NCBI GenBank assembly: GCA_947650365.1
Contig: OX393550.1
Coordinates: 101,768,343-101,832,342 of the forward strand
Reading direction: 5' to 3'
From: Chamaelirium japonicum
Taxonomy: Eukaryota > Streptophyta > Magnoliopsida > Liliales > Melanthiaceae
DNA: 64,000 bases
A program made the translations under genes and the position numbers. Shown piece by piece: positions 1-12,153 of the stretch. How positions within the stretch are numbered: the stretch's first letter is position 1; the number at the start of each line of letters is the position of its first letter. The notes beneath the pieces were generated by a model. That model searched no databases and was not told the origin of the DNA. It was given only the letters and a program-made list of their open reading frames with translations.

Positions 1-358
1 CCCGTCGGGAACGATAAGTCTCGCTATCAGTCACGAGCAAGTTTATCTGCGCGATAAAAAAAGAACTGTCTATCTTGACCTCCGCCAAGCTCGCACAAAA
101 CTCGACGCCATCAGCAGACCACCAGTCTTGGAGAGCGCCAAAACCCTCGTCTTGGAAAGACTCAAGCTTCGACCTAATATATTACCGATAACTCTCAAGA
201 AGAAACTCTGAAACTCTGCTCCTTAGTCTCAATACTTGACGAGGTGCCTCAGAATGCGTGGGCAAAACCTTACCCACTGCTACGGCCGTTGGAGGAGCCA
301 CTTCACTAACAAGGTCGGCAAAATTGGAGGAACTGTCACCATTGCCACACCAATCGTC
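1..358 (-). pseudogene. 3' remnant of the PMD-type locus, split by a Copia insertion
   Basis: This segment is the left flank of the outer Copia element. The TTCTC duplication at 359-363 and 19926-19930 shows that it was once contiguous with the sequence from 19931 rightwards. On the minus strand it reads as a short open frame ending near 182, rich in S, V and A, with no domain I recognise. The frame that is open here (GEDDWCGNG...) is not the frame that ends at the TAG at 19934-19936, so the join is either a frameshift or untranslated 3' sequence. Assignment to the PMD locus rests only on position and orientation. Confidence 0.35.
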
Positions 359-363
359 TTCTC

Positions 364-2189
364 TGTTGGAATTAAATCCCATTATCAGAGTCGCAATGGA
401 AGCAAAAGGTAGATCTGAAGATCCTACGGTGTATGTTCTATTACAATTAATTCTGCAAAACAATCTACATGCAAATCTATGATCTTAGCATATGTGCGAA
501 CACCCTAGAGGCATACTACGATCTACGGAAGACATGCATGCATCTAGTTAGGTGTTTAGAATCACCATACCTTATGGATCTATGATCTGAAGAGAACAGA
601 ACGATGATGAACCACACGTGAATCGCAAGGGTAGCTGTCAGATGGCACCTTGTCATTTGCAAATAGAGGAATCCTTGAAGTCCTATCTCTGAGTGCAAGG
701 ACTACAAGCCGATGGAGGAATTCGTTACGAAGACGACGACGAGCCACGAGATCTCCTCCTTCTCTTTCTTTCTTCTTCCTTCCTCCTTCTTCCTCTTTCT
801 TCCTTGGCCAAAACCACAATGAGGGACAGAGGGAGAGGAGGTTCGGATTTTTCTGGAGAGGGAGAGCTTGGGCCGGCCCCCTCTCCCTCAAATCCCTTTA
901 TAGGGCCGGCCCCAACTCACATACGCAAGCTAGGGCCATCCCCCTAGTGATTGGGATGAGGGGGGCGATTTTTAGGGTTTTCACATGTCTATCGTGAAGC
1001 CTGGACGAAAACGTCCTTTACCAAAATGTTCTGAGCTATATTTTAGTATTTACCAAAATACCCCTACGACCCTTAACATATGTGAATTAGCTTCTTAGGC
1101 TCTGGGCTTGCGCTCCATCGTGTTACTTCGCATCCAACGTATCCAACCAGGTCGAGAAACAATTCTTATATGTAACGACAGGGTGGAACCTTTAGGGTTC
1201 AGGATCTCTAGCTCCAACCGGATCCCTGATTAACTGTTCCGGTGACACATCGAAAGTTCCGTTAATCAGTCCTAATCCGATTAACCGCGTAGCCACCCAG
1301 AGTGCGACGCGAGTTGAACTCTAGTGATCCTAAACTTATCTTACACCCTGGTAATCCTGTTCTCTACTATACTCTGATAATCCTTAGTCCCTCCTATTAC
1401 TGGTGCCATGATATGACTCGGGCGGTGGGGAGCACTGTCAGATCCTGATCGATCATCTGATTAGGATTTGATGACTTGTCATCTATAACACTACACACCT
1501 TTCGGTGCTATGCCTAGTATCTGGAACATCGCCAGTCATACTGATAACCACCAAGCCTGGGTTAACTATGTGGATAGATTGACTCATCAAAACGTACCCA
1601 TCCAACATTGGATATCGAATAACCTGTAGGGATTGTATGCCACTCAAGCGCCAACCGTGTAACCCAACATACCGTGGTATTGGACTATGGAAAGTCCGCA
1701 CACGTTGGCACATCAAAGCACCACACAACTGGTTGGCCCAGTGTACATGGTCCCTCAGGATTAAGGACAAATTATCTATAGTAGTAAGATGGTTTATGCA
1801 CCAGTGTCTAAATCACTGAACTATGCACCGTCTTGGTTCCTGTTCAACACGATCATCATGCTTGGTCAGGTGAATAGGCATCCTATGTTCCCGTGGTGGA
1901 GACTTTACCACATCCTCTACCTGCCAACAGCTTATTCTCAGTGAAGCGACCAACATCACCAAAGCTGTGAACTAGTTCTAGGTCTACACAGAACTGGTCC
2001 ACTGGGTCTCCTAAGTATGGATCCACCATGTGCCTCAGTGGTCTACTGTGTTCCCTAGGGTCCTTTTATTATATATGTATTAACATATACCAAAGTAGTA
2101 TTCTAATTAAAGCAATAACCTAAGTCATCTTTATTAATATTAATACAGAAAATCCACGCTCAGGACACTTGGACTAGTGGGGAATAACA
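364..2189 (-). repeat. 3' LTR of outer Copia
   Basis: Direct repeat of 17983-19925. The plus-strand left end is TGTTGGAATT and the right end is AATAACA, so the ends are TG and CA. It is shorter than the other LTR mainly because ~115 bp (about 18651-18770 in the right copy) is missing here. A TATAAAG motif lies on the minus strand at 896-902. The RNase H reading frame runs up to and into this LTR, as is common in Copia. Confidence 0.9.
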
Positions 2190-2204
2190 GTTCTTAACTC
2201 CCAT

Positions 2205-3077
2205 GACATCCATGTGCTTCTCAAAAGCCTTGATCGGTAACGCCTTTGTGAAAGGGTTCGTAATGTTATCTGCAAACGTCACCTGAGTCACTGTAATCTC
2301 CCCTCGCTTCTGCAAGTCCTGGATAATGTAGTATTTCCGCTCGATGTGCTTACTCTTCTGGTGATATCTTGGCTCCTTGGATTATGCTACTGCTCCACTA
2401 TTGTCGTAGTAAAGGACAATAGGATCTTGAGCTCCTGGTACACATCCTAAGTCCGTAAGGAACTTCTTGAGCCATACCGCCTCCTTGGCTGCTTCGCACG
2501 CCGCAACATACTCAGCCTCTGTCGTTGAATCCGTGATGCATCCCTGCTTCACACTCCTCCAACTAATAGCTCCTCCTCCCAATGAAAACACAAACCCTGA
2601 CGTCGATCTCCTGGATTCCGGATCTGCTGCAAAATCAGAATCTGTATATCCAATCGACATCAGTTCTTGTGAAGAGTAAACTAACTCATAATCTCTCATC
2701 CTACGGAGATACTTGAGTATACTTTTCACAGCAGTCCAGTGCCCTGGACTCGGATTTGACTGATACATGCCCATCATGCCTACTGCATAGCATATATCTG
2801 GTCTCGTGTACTGCATAGCATACACTAGACTCCCTACAGCTGAAGCATAAGGTATCTTCTGCATCTCTGTTCTTTCCTCAGGAGTCTTAGGATCCTGATC
2901 CTTGGACAATTTCATTCTATGACTGAATGGAACGAGTCCCTTCTTGGAGTTGTGCATACTGAATCTGACCAAGATAGTATCTATGTAGGCTGACTGTGAC
3001 AACGAGAGAATCTTGTTCTGGCGATCTCGAGTTACCTTGATACCTAGAACATAAATCACTTCACCCAGGTCTTTCAT
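2205..3077 (-). pseudogene. RT C-terminus and RNase H of outer Copia pol
   Basis: The minus-strand frame opens with MKDLGEVIYVLGIKV, the RT thumb region of Copia pol. It continues through the RNase H signatures TRPDICYAVGMM, YTDSDFAADPESRRSTSG, FVFSLGGGAISW and STTEAEYVA, and then LYYDNSGAVA. A TAA at 2382-2384 interrupts the frame. The same frame continues beyond it with SKHIERKYY and FADNITNPFTKALP, the normal C-terminal Copia motifs, so the stop is a nonsense mutation (CAA to TAA is the simplest explanation). The product would have been the reverse transcriptase/RNase H of the polyprotein. It is non-functional because of this stop and upstream lesions. Confidence 0.9.
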
Positions 3078-3418
3078 ATCAAATTAAGAGGATAACCACA
3101 CCTTCACTATAGACAACGTTCCAATATCGTTTCCAATAAGCAGGATATCGTCTATGTAAAGTACTAAAAAACTACTGTAGTCATATCGCTCCTCTTATAA
3201 ACACATGGTTCATCCACCTTCTATTCAAATCCATAAGACTAGATAGCCAGATCAAAATGTATGTTCCAACTTCTGGATGCTTACTTCAGTCCATAAATGG
3301 ATCTTTGCAACTTGCACACCAGACTTTCCTGATCTTTTGCGATAAAGCCTGGAGGCTGAGACATGTAGATGTCTTCTTCCAAATCCCCGTTGAGGAATAT
3401 AGTCTTGACGTCTATTTT
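3078..3418 (-). pseudogene. RT palm region of outer Copia, stops in frame
   Basis: The minus strand between the two open RT segments still encodes recognisable palm motifs, including [23 protein letters not shown] and SIYGLK, but several in-frame stops interrupt them. It bridges 3419-3934 and 2382-3077 and shows that these are one decayed RT gene, not separate genes. Confidence 0.7.
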
Positions 3419-3934
3419 CTAGATCTTCCAATCATAATGGGCTGCAATGGATAAGAGGATCCGGATAGACTTAAGCATAGCCACTCGTGAAAAGGTTTCG
3501 TCATAGTCGATCCCTTCTCGCTGGGTATAACCCTTAGTGACTAGTCTAGCTTTATAAGTCTCAACGGTACCATCCGGATCTCTTTTTCTTTTGTACACCC
3601 ACTTACACCCAATATGTTTAATGTTGTGAGGCGATGTTACAAGTATCCAGACCGAGTTTTGGGACATCGATGTCAGTTCTGCCCCCATGGCTTTCTGCCA
3701 TGCTGCATGGTCAGAGGATACCATCGCTTCGTCATAGTTCAGAGGATCATCCTCCTGAAACTCTGGATCTACCAAGAAGGCTTCTCCAATGTATCTATCA
3801 GAAGCTTTTATGGTCCTCCTACTACGACGAGTCTGAAGTGGTTCCGTAGGAGTCGATTCTACAGTATCGTTTATCTTAGTGGTATCGACTCCCACTATGT
3901 TTTCTGTCTGCGTACTCCCATCAGTACCAAACAA
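3419..3934 (-). pseudogene. Integrase-RT linker and RT fingers of outer Copia pol
   Basis: A 171-residue minus-strand frame. The first ~60 residues are the variable linker, ending in DRYIGEAFLVDPEFQEDDPL. From there the canonical Copia RT N-terminus follows: W.KAM..EL.SM, VWILV, IGCKWVYKRKRDPDGTVE, YKARLVTKGYTQREGIDY, ETFSRVAMLKSIR. The frame ends at a TAG after HYDWKI where related elements read on into [11 protein letters not shown]. The degenerate copy of the same linker in the nested element (10508-10777) shows that the two Copias are related. Confidence 0.88.
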
Positions 3935-4159
3935 TTCTTCAAGAACTACTTTACTGGTGGGCTTATGGTCTATTAAATAATCCTGCTATAGGAATATGGC
4001 GTTCGTCGAGACGACAACCTTTCTATCCTCAGGATCATAAAATAAATCATCCTTTGTCCCTTTTGGATACCTAACGAATAGACATACCTTAGTCTTTGAC
4101 TCCATCTTATCTCGCTTATCCTTCCGCACATGTGCTGGACAACCCTAAATCCTAAAGTA

Positions 4160-4582
4160 CTACAGGCTTGGCTTTCGCTTTAACCATAGCTCCCAAGGAG
4201 TTAGAGGTACTGACTTTGACAGAACAAAGTTCAAGGTATATGCTGCCATCTCTAGGGCATATCCCCAAAAACTAGGTGGCAATGTTGCATAACTCATCAT
4301 AGTCCGAACCATATCTAACAAAGTTTGGTTTCTCCTCTCAGATACACCGTTTTGTTGTGATGTCCCTAGTGCAGTCAACTAGGATACAATCCCATGATCA
4401 CACAGGTACCTAATAAATTCATCTAATAGGTATTTGCCTCTTCGATCCGATCGAAAAGACTTGATACTCTTACCCGTCTACTTTTCTGCTTCAGCTTTGA
4501 ACTCCTTGAACTTATCAAAGGATTCAGACTTCAGCCGCATTAGGTATATGTATCCAAACCTCGAGTGATCATCCGTGGAGGT
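4160..4582 (-). pseudogene. Integrase (C-terminal half of catalytic core) of outer Copia
   Basis: On the minus strand, starting at the nested insertion, the frame shows DDHSRFGYIYL, then a segment with stops including SFRSDR, then the clean stretch GTSQQNGVSERRNQTLLDMVRTMM, the region around the catalytic Glu of the D,D35E core. After it come FWGYALEMAAYTLNFV and WELW. The GATGA target duplication of the nested element lies at 4583-4587, so the insertion falls just before the central catalytic region. The N-terminal part of the integrase lies across the insertion at 14480-14765. Confidence 0.85.
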
Positions 4583-4587
4583 GATGA

Positions 4588-6897
4588 TGTTAGAATTGGT
4601 GAGGTCTACAGCTCGTAAAAACTTATAGTTTAGCTATATATGGTTGATAGTATAAGATTGCATCTTGGTATGTACCTTAGTACGTGTTCTAATTACAGAA
4701 CAGAGAGCCATGGATATATAGTAATCTACTTGAGTGGGAGACTCGAGGGACTGGTCCCATGTAACCTAAATAAGTTCGCAGCTCTAATTAAGGTTGGTCG
4801 CCCTATCAGGATAAGCTATTGGGATGACAGAGCGTGGGTGTCTCCACCACGGTTATTATCAGGCATAGTGTCTGTGGCCGAATAGAACCAACATGGTGCA
4901 CAGATCAGTGAGCAGACACTGGTGCACTAAGCCGTGTTTCTGCTTAGGGTAAAACGGTCCTAAACCCTGAGGAGCCATGTCTGGTGGACTAACCAGTTGT
5001 GTGGTACTTTGGCGTACCAATGTGTGAGGATCCGGATGCAGTGATCCAAAACCATGGTGTACTGGGTTACCCGGCTGGCGTTGCATCAGTGTGTCACTTT
5101 GCAGGCTATTTACACCCCTAACGAGAGGTGCGTTCCTTGGTCTGACCTACGTCGTATTAAACCCTGGCCAGGTGGTCATCAGTTAGACTGGTGACGGATT
5201 CGATTGCTCATCAGAGTAATCAGAGGTATGATGTATGTAGTCAACCTGGAAGGAACCGAGTCATATGAGCACTCGAGTCTGATAGTATTCTCCACCGCTC
5301 GAGTTGCATCACGGCACCAAGTGGAGGGACAACAGGTTTACCATACTAAACGGAGAGCAGGGGTATGAGGGAGAACGTAGTAAGTCCGGGGGATTGGAGT
5401 GCAGCTTGAGTCGCACTCTGGGTGGCCATGCAGGTTAACTCGAACTCAAAGGATCAATGGTACACTCGGGTAGTGTGTCGATCGAGTCTAAATTGGAAGC
5501 CATGAACCCTGGTTTCTGAAGGTTCCACCTTATCGACATTATGTACGGTCCTTGTACCATCTCCTCGAAACACAGAACGCAGTTAGAGAAAGCGAGAAGT
5601 CCAAGCCTACACTCCGTGAGTGTTTCGCACTAGTACACGGTAGATGCGTAGGTACGTGTGTGCACTAAGGGGAAACCCTAGGTTAGTGCAGAGACGCATG
5701 TAGCAATTCCTTGCCATAAGTGGACTTTGCCATATGGATGCGATGCACCGAGATATATTGTGAGTTGACTAGTTGACTTCACTAGGGACACCCTACGGGA
5801 CCCTCAGAGAATAGTAAAATCACTGGTGCACTTCACTTATGTGTGCCTTGTAAAGTCTCGTACACGAGGAACGACCAACTAGTAACATAAGGGCGTTTTG
5901 GTCATACCATGCGTTACTATGCACTAGGGGGGCCAGTCCTAAGTATTGGAAGACTGGTCAAGACTGGCCCCATTGGTTTCAGGAGGTTATTGCCTCCAAT
6001 GAAGGGGCCGGTCATGAGGCACAGAAAATGGGCTAGTTTTGACCGTTTTCAAAACCAAGGAAAGATAGAGATAAATGAGAGATATATAGGGAGAGGTTTG
6101 TATTAGTTGAGCCTTATCTGTACTAGCCTCATCCATAAGGATAGGGCATCCCTATATAAGAGAAATGGGGGAGATGGGGGTCGGTGATGACAAGCCCTAG
6201 GGGCCGGCCATGCCATGGGGAAACCCTAGCTGCCCCCTCTCTTCTCTTCTCCTTTCTCGTCTCTCTCCCTCGCTTGCGCCATTGGATGGCAACTCGTCTT
6301 CCTCGCATAGGTTTCGTAGAAGGAGAAGGCTCATCGGATGGAGGCACTCAGAGATCCATCGATGAGGTATCGTGCATCCTGCGAGATCGGGTGAACTAGA
6401 ACGCATCTCCTACAACCTTTTGCTGTCCAGAATCTGCACAGAAAATCAGTATTGTTTCTGTGATTATGGGAGTTATAGAAATCCAAACAAGGTGAAACTT
6501 ATTTCAAAAGTTGCATCTTGAAGTTGACTACCTATAGTCCAAATTTTAACCCAATCCAAGTTTGGAGCAGAATGTTATGGCTGTCATACCAAAGCTATAT
6601 CGAGCAGATCCGAGCCCGTCCCCATCGACAAAGAAGAAACTTGTCGTGGTGAAAGAATCCACACGTAGGTATGATCTCTAACATGTAGATCTAGCATAGA
6701 TAGAACATGCATGCATGCTAGATTATTCTTTCATGTTAGGTCGACGTTAGGGGTTCGCGTAGTTGCCATGCAAGATTTATACACGCACGTATAGATCGTT
6801 TCGATGAAAATTTTGATATGCAACGCAAACCACTCATGGTCTTCGAACCTATACTTTGCTTCCGTTGTAGGCCTCTACCATGGATTTATATCCAATA
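4588..6897 (+). repeat. 5' LTR of nested Copia
   Basis: It starts TGTTAGAATTGG and ends TCCAATA, directly before the primer site. The TATA box CTATATAAG is at 6152-6160, with a pyrimidine-rich leader (CTCTCTTCTCTTCTCC) just downstream, consistent with a start site around 6180-6250. The short frames inside are incidental. Confidence 0.92.
6153..6160 (+). promoter_or_regulatory. TATA box of nested Copia 5' LTR
   Basis: TATATAAG, also present at the same place in the 3' LTR (13722-13729), 0.7 kb from the LTR end. Conservation between the LTRs and its position support a promoter role. Confidence 0.6.
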
Positions 6898-6899
6898 AT

Positions 6900-6911
6900 T
6901 GGTATCAGAGC
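6900..6911 (+). other. Primer binding site (tRNA-iMet) of nested Copia
   Basis: TGGTATCAGAGC, complementary to the 3' end of plant initiator tRNA-Met, lies 2 nt inside the 5' LTR. It is the usual Copia priming site. Confidence 0.9.
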
Positions 6912-9020
6912 ACGCTAGTGGTGTGCGTTTCATGTTTTCCATAAAACCATCATGTGCGTGCATGAATAGTATGTGCTGCCATCGGGGTTTTACGAGTAGA
7001 TCATGCATTGTATATATTGTATGTTCTATGAATTGTTCTTGCACGGCGCCGCTTCTAAAATTAATCTGGATATGTAATTGCTTACTACCGGGGGTCAGAC
7101 CCCGTGTTAGCAAATATTGTCTAGATGTGTTTTCTTCTGTGTGTGGATAAGTTTTAGAGCCGTAGTTAGGCAAGAGGTGGAGGTTGACCATCCTTAATTA
7201 CCAGGCTTTTTTCTAGGCTTGTTTTCTTTTTGTTTCTAGGAAATTGTGTATGAGTGAGCACTTGCTCGAAGCGTACTAGATCTTTTTCGGTTATAGATTG
7301 AAGAAGAGGACCTACCGTAGAGATCCACCACCAGGAGGATGAGCGGAACCTTGGAGGACGATGGCGATCGGCGAAGCGTACACGATGACGGCAAAGGGCA
7401 GAAAGCGTCAGGAGATCATATACAGAGGCTTGCACCGGATCAAGGAACCTTGTGAAGGAGACAGAGAGCCTGTGTTATGCCAGTCAGGTTCAAGGGTCGG
7501 ACCCTGAACTTGATTCAGTCGTGTGGATTATTTCTTTCTTCTGTTTTTTATATTTCTGTAGAGAACCCCGATGCGATAATTTAATTATCTGTATTAGAGG
7601 GATGCCCTTTCCCCTCGGGTCCTAGCGACCTTATTAGGATAGGATTCCACTAGTGATGCCTATTATTTAATTAACCCTTGATGATAGTAAGAATTCCTCA
7701 TATTTGGTTATGCCACCATTAGGTCAATACCCGATTAGTCGGGTATGCCTATTTGGCCAGCATCGAAACCTAGAATGAGTTGGAATTCTACTATGACATT
7801 ATTCGTCAAATTTATAAGCAAGGCGCTATGGTAGTGGAAGACCTTTCCTGTCAGTCTGGCCTTAAGCTAGGCTCCAGAGCATTAGCGTGATAGCTTGGTT
7901 TGCAGAGCATCGATGTTCTTAGGATATGTAATGTGACCCTTGAGTGGAGAAATCCACTTGAGGCAGGGACTATGATATTCCGAGATCGATTAATGCTAGG
8001 CGAAAGGGTTGAAACGCTAGTGGGTGCACAGTAAGACCAGGGTCTAGTGTATAGGTTATCGTGACCTTAGTATACACTCATATTTGCATAAAATAATCCT
8101 TATATTTAATAAGGGATGTAAGAGAGGACTTTTAGAGATCCTCTGGCCTCTACAACCAGCTGCTTTGTGTATGGGTAAAAGGGCGTAGCTCGACACCCCC
8201 TAGGGTGAGGGTTAGTTTTTCCATGCCAGATGACTTAGTAGTCTCCTTTGGGATATGGTGGTTACGGGGTGAGGAGAGAAGGGTTTTTTATCACACCCTA
8301 GTGGGGGCCGTATGACATCCCGTGTCGTAACTACCTAGGCTTGTGGGTAAGCATCCGAAGTGGATGTGAGGCATCCGTTGCTTGCACAACGGGGATCACG
8401 TGACACTGGCCAAAAGATAACCATGGTCCATCAAAGCTCTTAGTTAGCAGATTTGGATAGGGTCAAGGAAAGGCCCGTGTAAGCGGATTGACGCTGCATG
8501 ATGCCCTCTAGGAAAGGTGCGGTCGATTCCGAGATCTTACATACATGGTTAATTAATCCATAGAGGTATCTTCGCTGTGAGGGTAGCGCTGACATTTGGA
8601 TATAATTAACTTGTTTTTAAAATCCATAAAATAAGTTATTTTGCATTCTTTTATTCAACCATATAGTTCCCCTATCCGCTATCCCATAAGAGAACCAGTT
8701 ATCGGGTCTCTAACTACGTAGAGCGGAAGCGCTATCTTTAGCTTATGCTTAGGGTAGTAAACGTGCATTGGCTTGCAATCTAAATATCCATGTACTAGAC
8801 CTAACGGGTCCAGATATCACTAGGGCACTAACTAGGGCATATGACGACTAGCGAGAGTCTGAGGAGATGTGCAAGTTCTATATCATAGCAGACTTGTGAA
8901 CAACTCTTTAGAAGCAAGTCAGAGATATGCCGGGTCTTCTCAAATAAAGTTTTACTTGCATTAGATGTCTGGAAGGTGAAGTCAGTAGACTTATTGCTTT
9001 TCCACTAAGATACTTGTTGG
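6912..9020 (+). other. Untranslated leader of nested Copia
   Basis: About 2.1 kb between primer site and first gag homology without a credible reading frame. Phrases such as GGGGTCAGACCCCG have counterparts, reversed, in the outer element's leader (for example around 17790-17805), so both elements share a long leader. Confidence 0.5.
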
Positions 9021-9027
9021 TACCGAG

Positions 9028-9237
9028 ATGTCTGAGGGTATGCTTGTTCGGGAACATATACTTGAGTTCCAGATCGAACTAGATTCTAAAGACATGGTGC
9101 CAGATGATGAGGTGGTGGAAGATGTCTGTCTTGCATCCTTGTCTGGAACATTCGAAAGCGTTATCAGAGACTTTAGCTTTAACAAGTTAGAGATGATAAA
9201 TGCAGAACTTCTAAGGAGATTTCCAAGAGACAAATGA
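9028..9237 (+). pseudogene. Gag remnant of nested Copia
   Basis: A 69-residue frame with VCLASLSGTFESVIRDFSFNKLEM. It aligns with FLAYLSGTFEGFVTNFNLNRLEM in the gag of the outer element (15443-15793). That motif, a short LP/LSG..F...... segment followed by LEMTN, is typical of Copia gag (UBN2 family). No zinc knuckle can be found downstream. Flanking frames are full of stops, so only the central gag segment is readable. Confidence 0.75.
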
Positions 9238-10092
9238 CGAGAACAAAATTAAAGGCAATGCCTTTAGTGCTTAACCTAGGTCTTCTTTAGAAGAACCTAA
9301 GGGAGTAACTTATAAGAGATCGAAAACTATTCTAGTACAGAAACTGGTGTGGAGTCCTAAGTCTGGTAACGCTAAGGACGGAAGTGTTTCCACTTTGACG
9401 AGTATATGGGGTATTTAAAGATTGATTATAGCCTTAAGGTATTAGGAGTTGAGTCACTATCTAGTAGCAGTACTTATGCTTCCTGGAATATAGACTTCGG
9501 GTCTACAGAGATTCAAGAAAAGCAAAAAGCTACTTTATAGTGAAGTAATCCTAACATAGGTACTGATGCCATAAGCTGCTGCGGAAGCTGTTAGATATAA
9601 TTGTCTTAGTTTTTCCGAACCATGGATTTTTATCTTTAGAGATTTAGTACTGTTTCCTCCTTGGTAAATAAAGTTTTTTAGTTTTAGACAGCACCGTAAG
9701 GTGTAGATCTTAAACTAAATTGATAGTTTCATAGTTAGAGGAATAGATCAGAAAAATCTTTTTATATTTAATCCTAATTCGAAAATAGATTTCATGACAG
9801 CTGCAGCGTCTAATTAAAATTTATCTAACTCTTTCGGAGAAGCTATTCCATTTGTAACCCCTCTGATTTAGATATTTTGCCTCAGATAAATTCAGAGGTA
9901 ACAGAAGGTCGAGTTTCTGTTCACAGATTCATCGAAGATCCTTCTATAACCTATGAGTGTTATATTGAAGGCAGAATAACTAAAAGAGCTACTAAGGTAT
10001 TGGTATTAGTTATTTTTGATGTCTATGGTTGCAAGAGCGTCCAGACGATAGGAGTCTCTTCGATTTAATCGAAGGAACGAGAACCTATCGGA

Positions 10093-10500
10093 TGGGTTCC
10101 ATAGGATCCTGAGGGAGCATGGGATTATCTCCCAGTTAAATGCTCCAAGGATGACACGTCAGAATGAAGTCTCCGAGAGAAGGAATCAGACCCTGTTTGA
10201 TATGGTCCGTAGTATGATGAATATTGGGTGTACTACCCACCTTCTAGTGGGGTTCTACCTTAAAACAGTAGCTTATATCTAAAACTATCTCTCATCTAAA
10301 TCAGTGCCTCAGACCTATAGAGAGCTATGGTCTAAGCGAAAGCTGACACTATAGGGTCTCAAAATATAGGATTGTTCTGTACTTATGTGGAAGGACAAGA
10401 GAGATGAGATAGAGATAAAGTTTCAGGTATATCTATTTATAGGTTACCATAGGGAGGCATAAGGTGGACTATTCTATGATCTTGAGGTTTGGAAGGTAAT
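10093..10500 (+). pseudogene. Integrase remnant of nested Copia
   Basis: The plus strand contains RERRNQTLFDMVRSMMN, then after stops SSKSVPQTYRELWSKRKLTL, and FLIGYHREA-like text. These match the integrase of the outer element (ERRNQTLLDMVRTMM, LSKSVPLTPWELWLKRKPSL). At least five stops or frame changes occur within ~130 codons, and the D,D35E triad cannot be assembled. Confidence 0.75.
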
Positions 10501-10507
10501 CGTTTCT

Positions 10508-10777
10508 ATGAATACTATCTACCTAGATCAGGATTATATTATAGACTATAAGTTTACCTGTAAGGTAGTTCTGGGTGAACTACTGGGTACTGGTAGAGAG
10601 TGCGCATCTGAAAATGTAGTGGGAGGAGATGATACAAAAACTAGTATACCAGACACTATAGAAACGATTCACTTTATACCACCACCACCTAGTCGTTGTG
10701 GGAGCATCAGAGCTTTTGATAGATACTATGGAGAAACTTCGATAGTTAATCCAGAGTTTCAGGCGGATGATCCCTAG
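10508..10777 (+). pseudogene. Integrase-RT linker remnant of nested Copia
   Basis: An 89-residue frame ending FDRYYGETSIVNPEFQADDP, closely matching SDRYIGEAFLVDPEFQEDDP in the outer element. It is the longest coherent frame left in the nested element, and it stops exactly where RT should begin. Confidence 0.75.
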
Positions 10778-10939
10778 AGCTACGAAGAAGTAGTGGAAGC
10801 TTCCGACAGCTCTAACTGACAAAAGACAATGGAGGCAAGTTTGCATCAATGTCTCTTGGAACAGTCTTGACACTTATAGCACTATTATCCTTCAGGGTGT
10901 AGGAGGTGTATAAGAAGAGCACTCGGTTAAGACTTAAGT

Positions 10940-11420
10940 ATCTAGATTAGTTACCAAAGGAGAAGGGATTGACTATGTCGAAACCATCTCACTGGTAGCT
11001 ATGCCTAAGTCTATTTTGGATCCTTTTAATCCATCACAATCCATTATAGTTGGAAGATTTAGTTGATGGATGTCAAGACAGTTATTCCCTAACGGGAATT
11101 TGGAAAGGACATATGGATGATGTAGCCACAGGCTTTGTGTCAGTAGATTAGAAAGAGATGGAATGCAAGTTGCAAAGGTCCATTTATGGACTAATGCAAG
11201 CATCCAGGTTGGAATATCTATTTTGATCAAGGAAATCCGCTCACACGGATTTGATCAGAATGAGGATAAACTAAGTGGGTACAATAAAGGTGAAAAGGCT
11301 ACAAGGGTGTACGTAGTACTTTACGTTAACGATATCCTACTGATTAAAAATGATGTAAGAATATTGTTTACGGTAAAGGTTTATAGTCATCACAATTCGA
11401 TGTGAAAAACCCCAATGAGG
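10940..11420 (+). pseudogene. Reverse transcriptase remnant of nested Copia
   Basis: Broken plus-strand frames carry RT phrases: KGEGIDYVETI, AMPKSI, a region like GF.SVD, and VYVVLYVNDILLIKNDV. In the last, the catalytic YVDD appears as YVND, so the first active-site Asp is lost. Many stops separate the pieces. Non-functional. Confidence 0.7.
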
Positions 11421-11429
11421 CGAGTTATG

Positions 11430-12060
11430 CTCTGGGAATCAAGGTAACTCGAGATAACCAGAGCAAGGTTCTCTTGCTGTCACAGGCTATGCATGAAGAT
11501 AATATTCTAGCCAGATTCGTTTTACGAGGCTAGATATCTATTGTGCAACAAGATTCATGGGTCAATTTCAGTCGAACCCGAGTCCAGATCACTGGACTAA
11601 AGTGAATGGTATACTCAGAAGTCCTCATCAACTGAGGATTGTGAGTTAGCTTGCACTTCATAAGTCCTGATATCGATTGGATGCACAGAGTCTAACTTTG
11701 GTATCAGATGTGCGTTCCAGAGAATCGATTTCAGGAATTATTTTTATCTTGGGATTAAAAGCGATAGTTGGTAGAGTGTGAAGCAATTGCATCACAGACT
11801 CTACCATAGAGACTGAGCACGTTGTTACGTGCGAGGTAGTCTAATAAGTGATATGACTTAGAAAGTTTTTGGAGAACCAGTGATGCATGCTAGATGTATA
11901 GTTATCTGTTGTGACAACAGAAGAGCGGTAAGCATGGTCTAAAGAGCCAAAACACCGCCATTAGGGGAAACCCATCAAGTACAAACTCCATTTGATCTGA
12001 TAGTTAAAGGAGGAAATGCAAGTAGCAGTACTGAGGTGGAATCTACATATAATATTGCCA
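11430..12060 (+). pseudogene. RT C-terminus and RNase H remnant of nested Copia
   Basis: The plus strand keeps the phrase ALGIKVTRDNQSKVLLLSQAM, matching VLGIKVTRDRQNKILSLSQSA of the outer element, and farther on a degenerate ST.ETEHVV.CEVV block corresponding to STTEAEYVAACEAA. Frequent stops and small indels are present. Confidence 0.65.
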
Positions 12061-12153
12061 ATTCCTTTAGGGAATTCCTGCAAAGGCTTATGGGCAGTAT
12101 GTAGAAGCTACAAAGCTCAACACTGTTATTCCTCGTTAGACCTAGTAAGAGAT

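Noticed and set aside
6900..6911. tRNA-Met fragment as a tRNA gene (also 17969, 28116, 56907)
   Set aside because: These 12-13-bp matches are primer binding sites next to LTRs.
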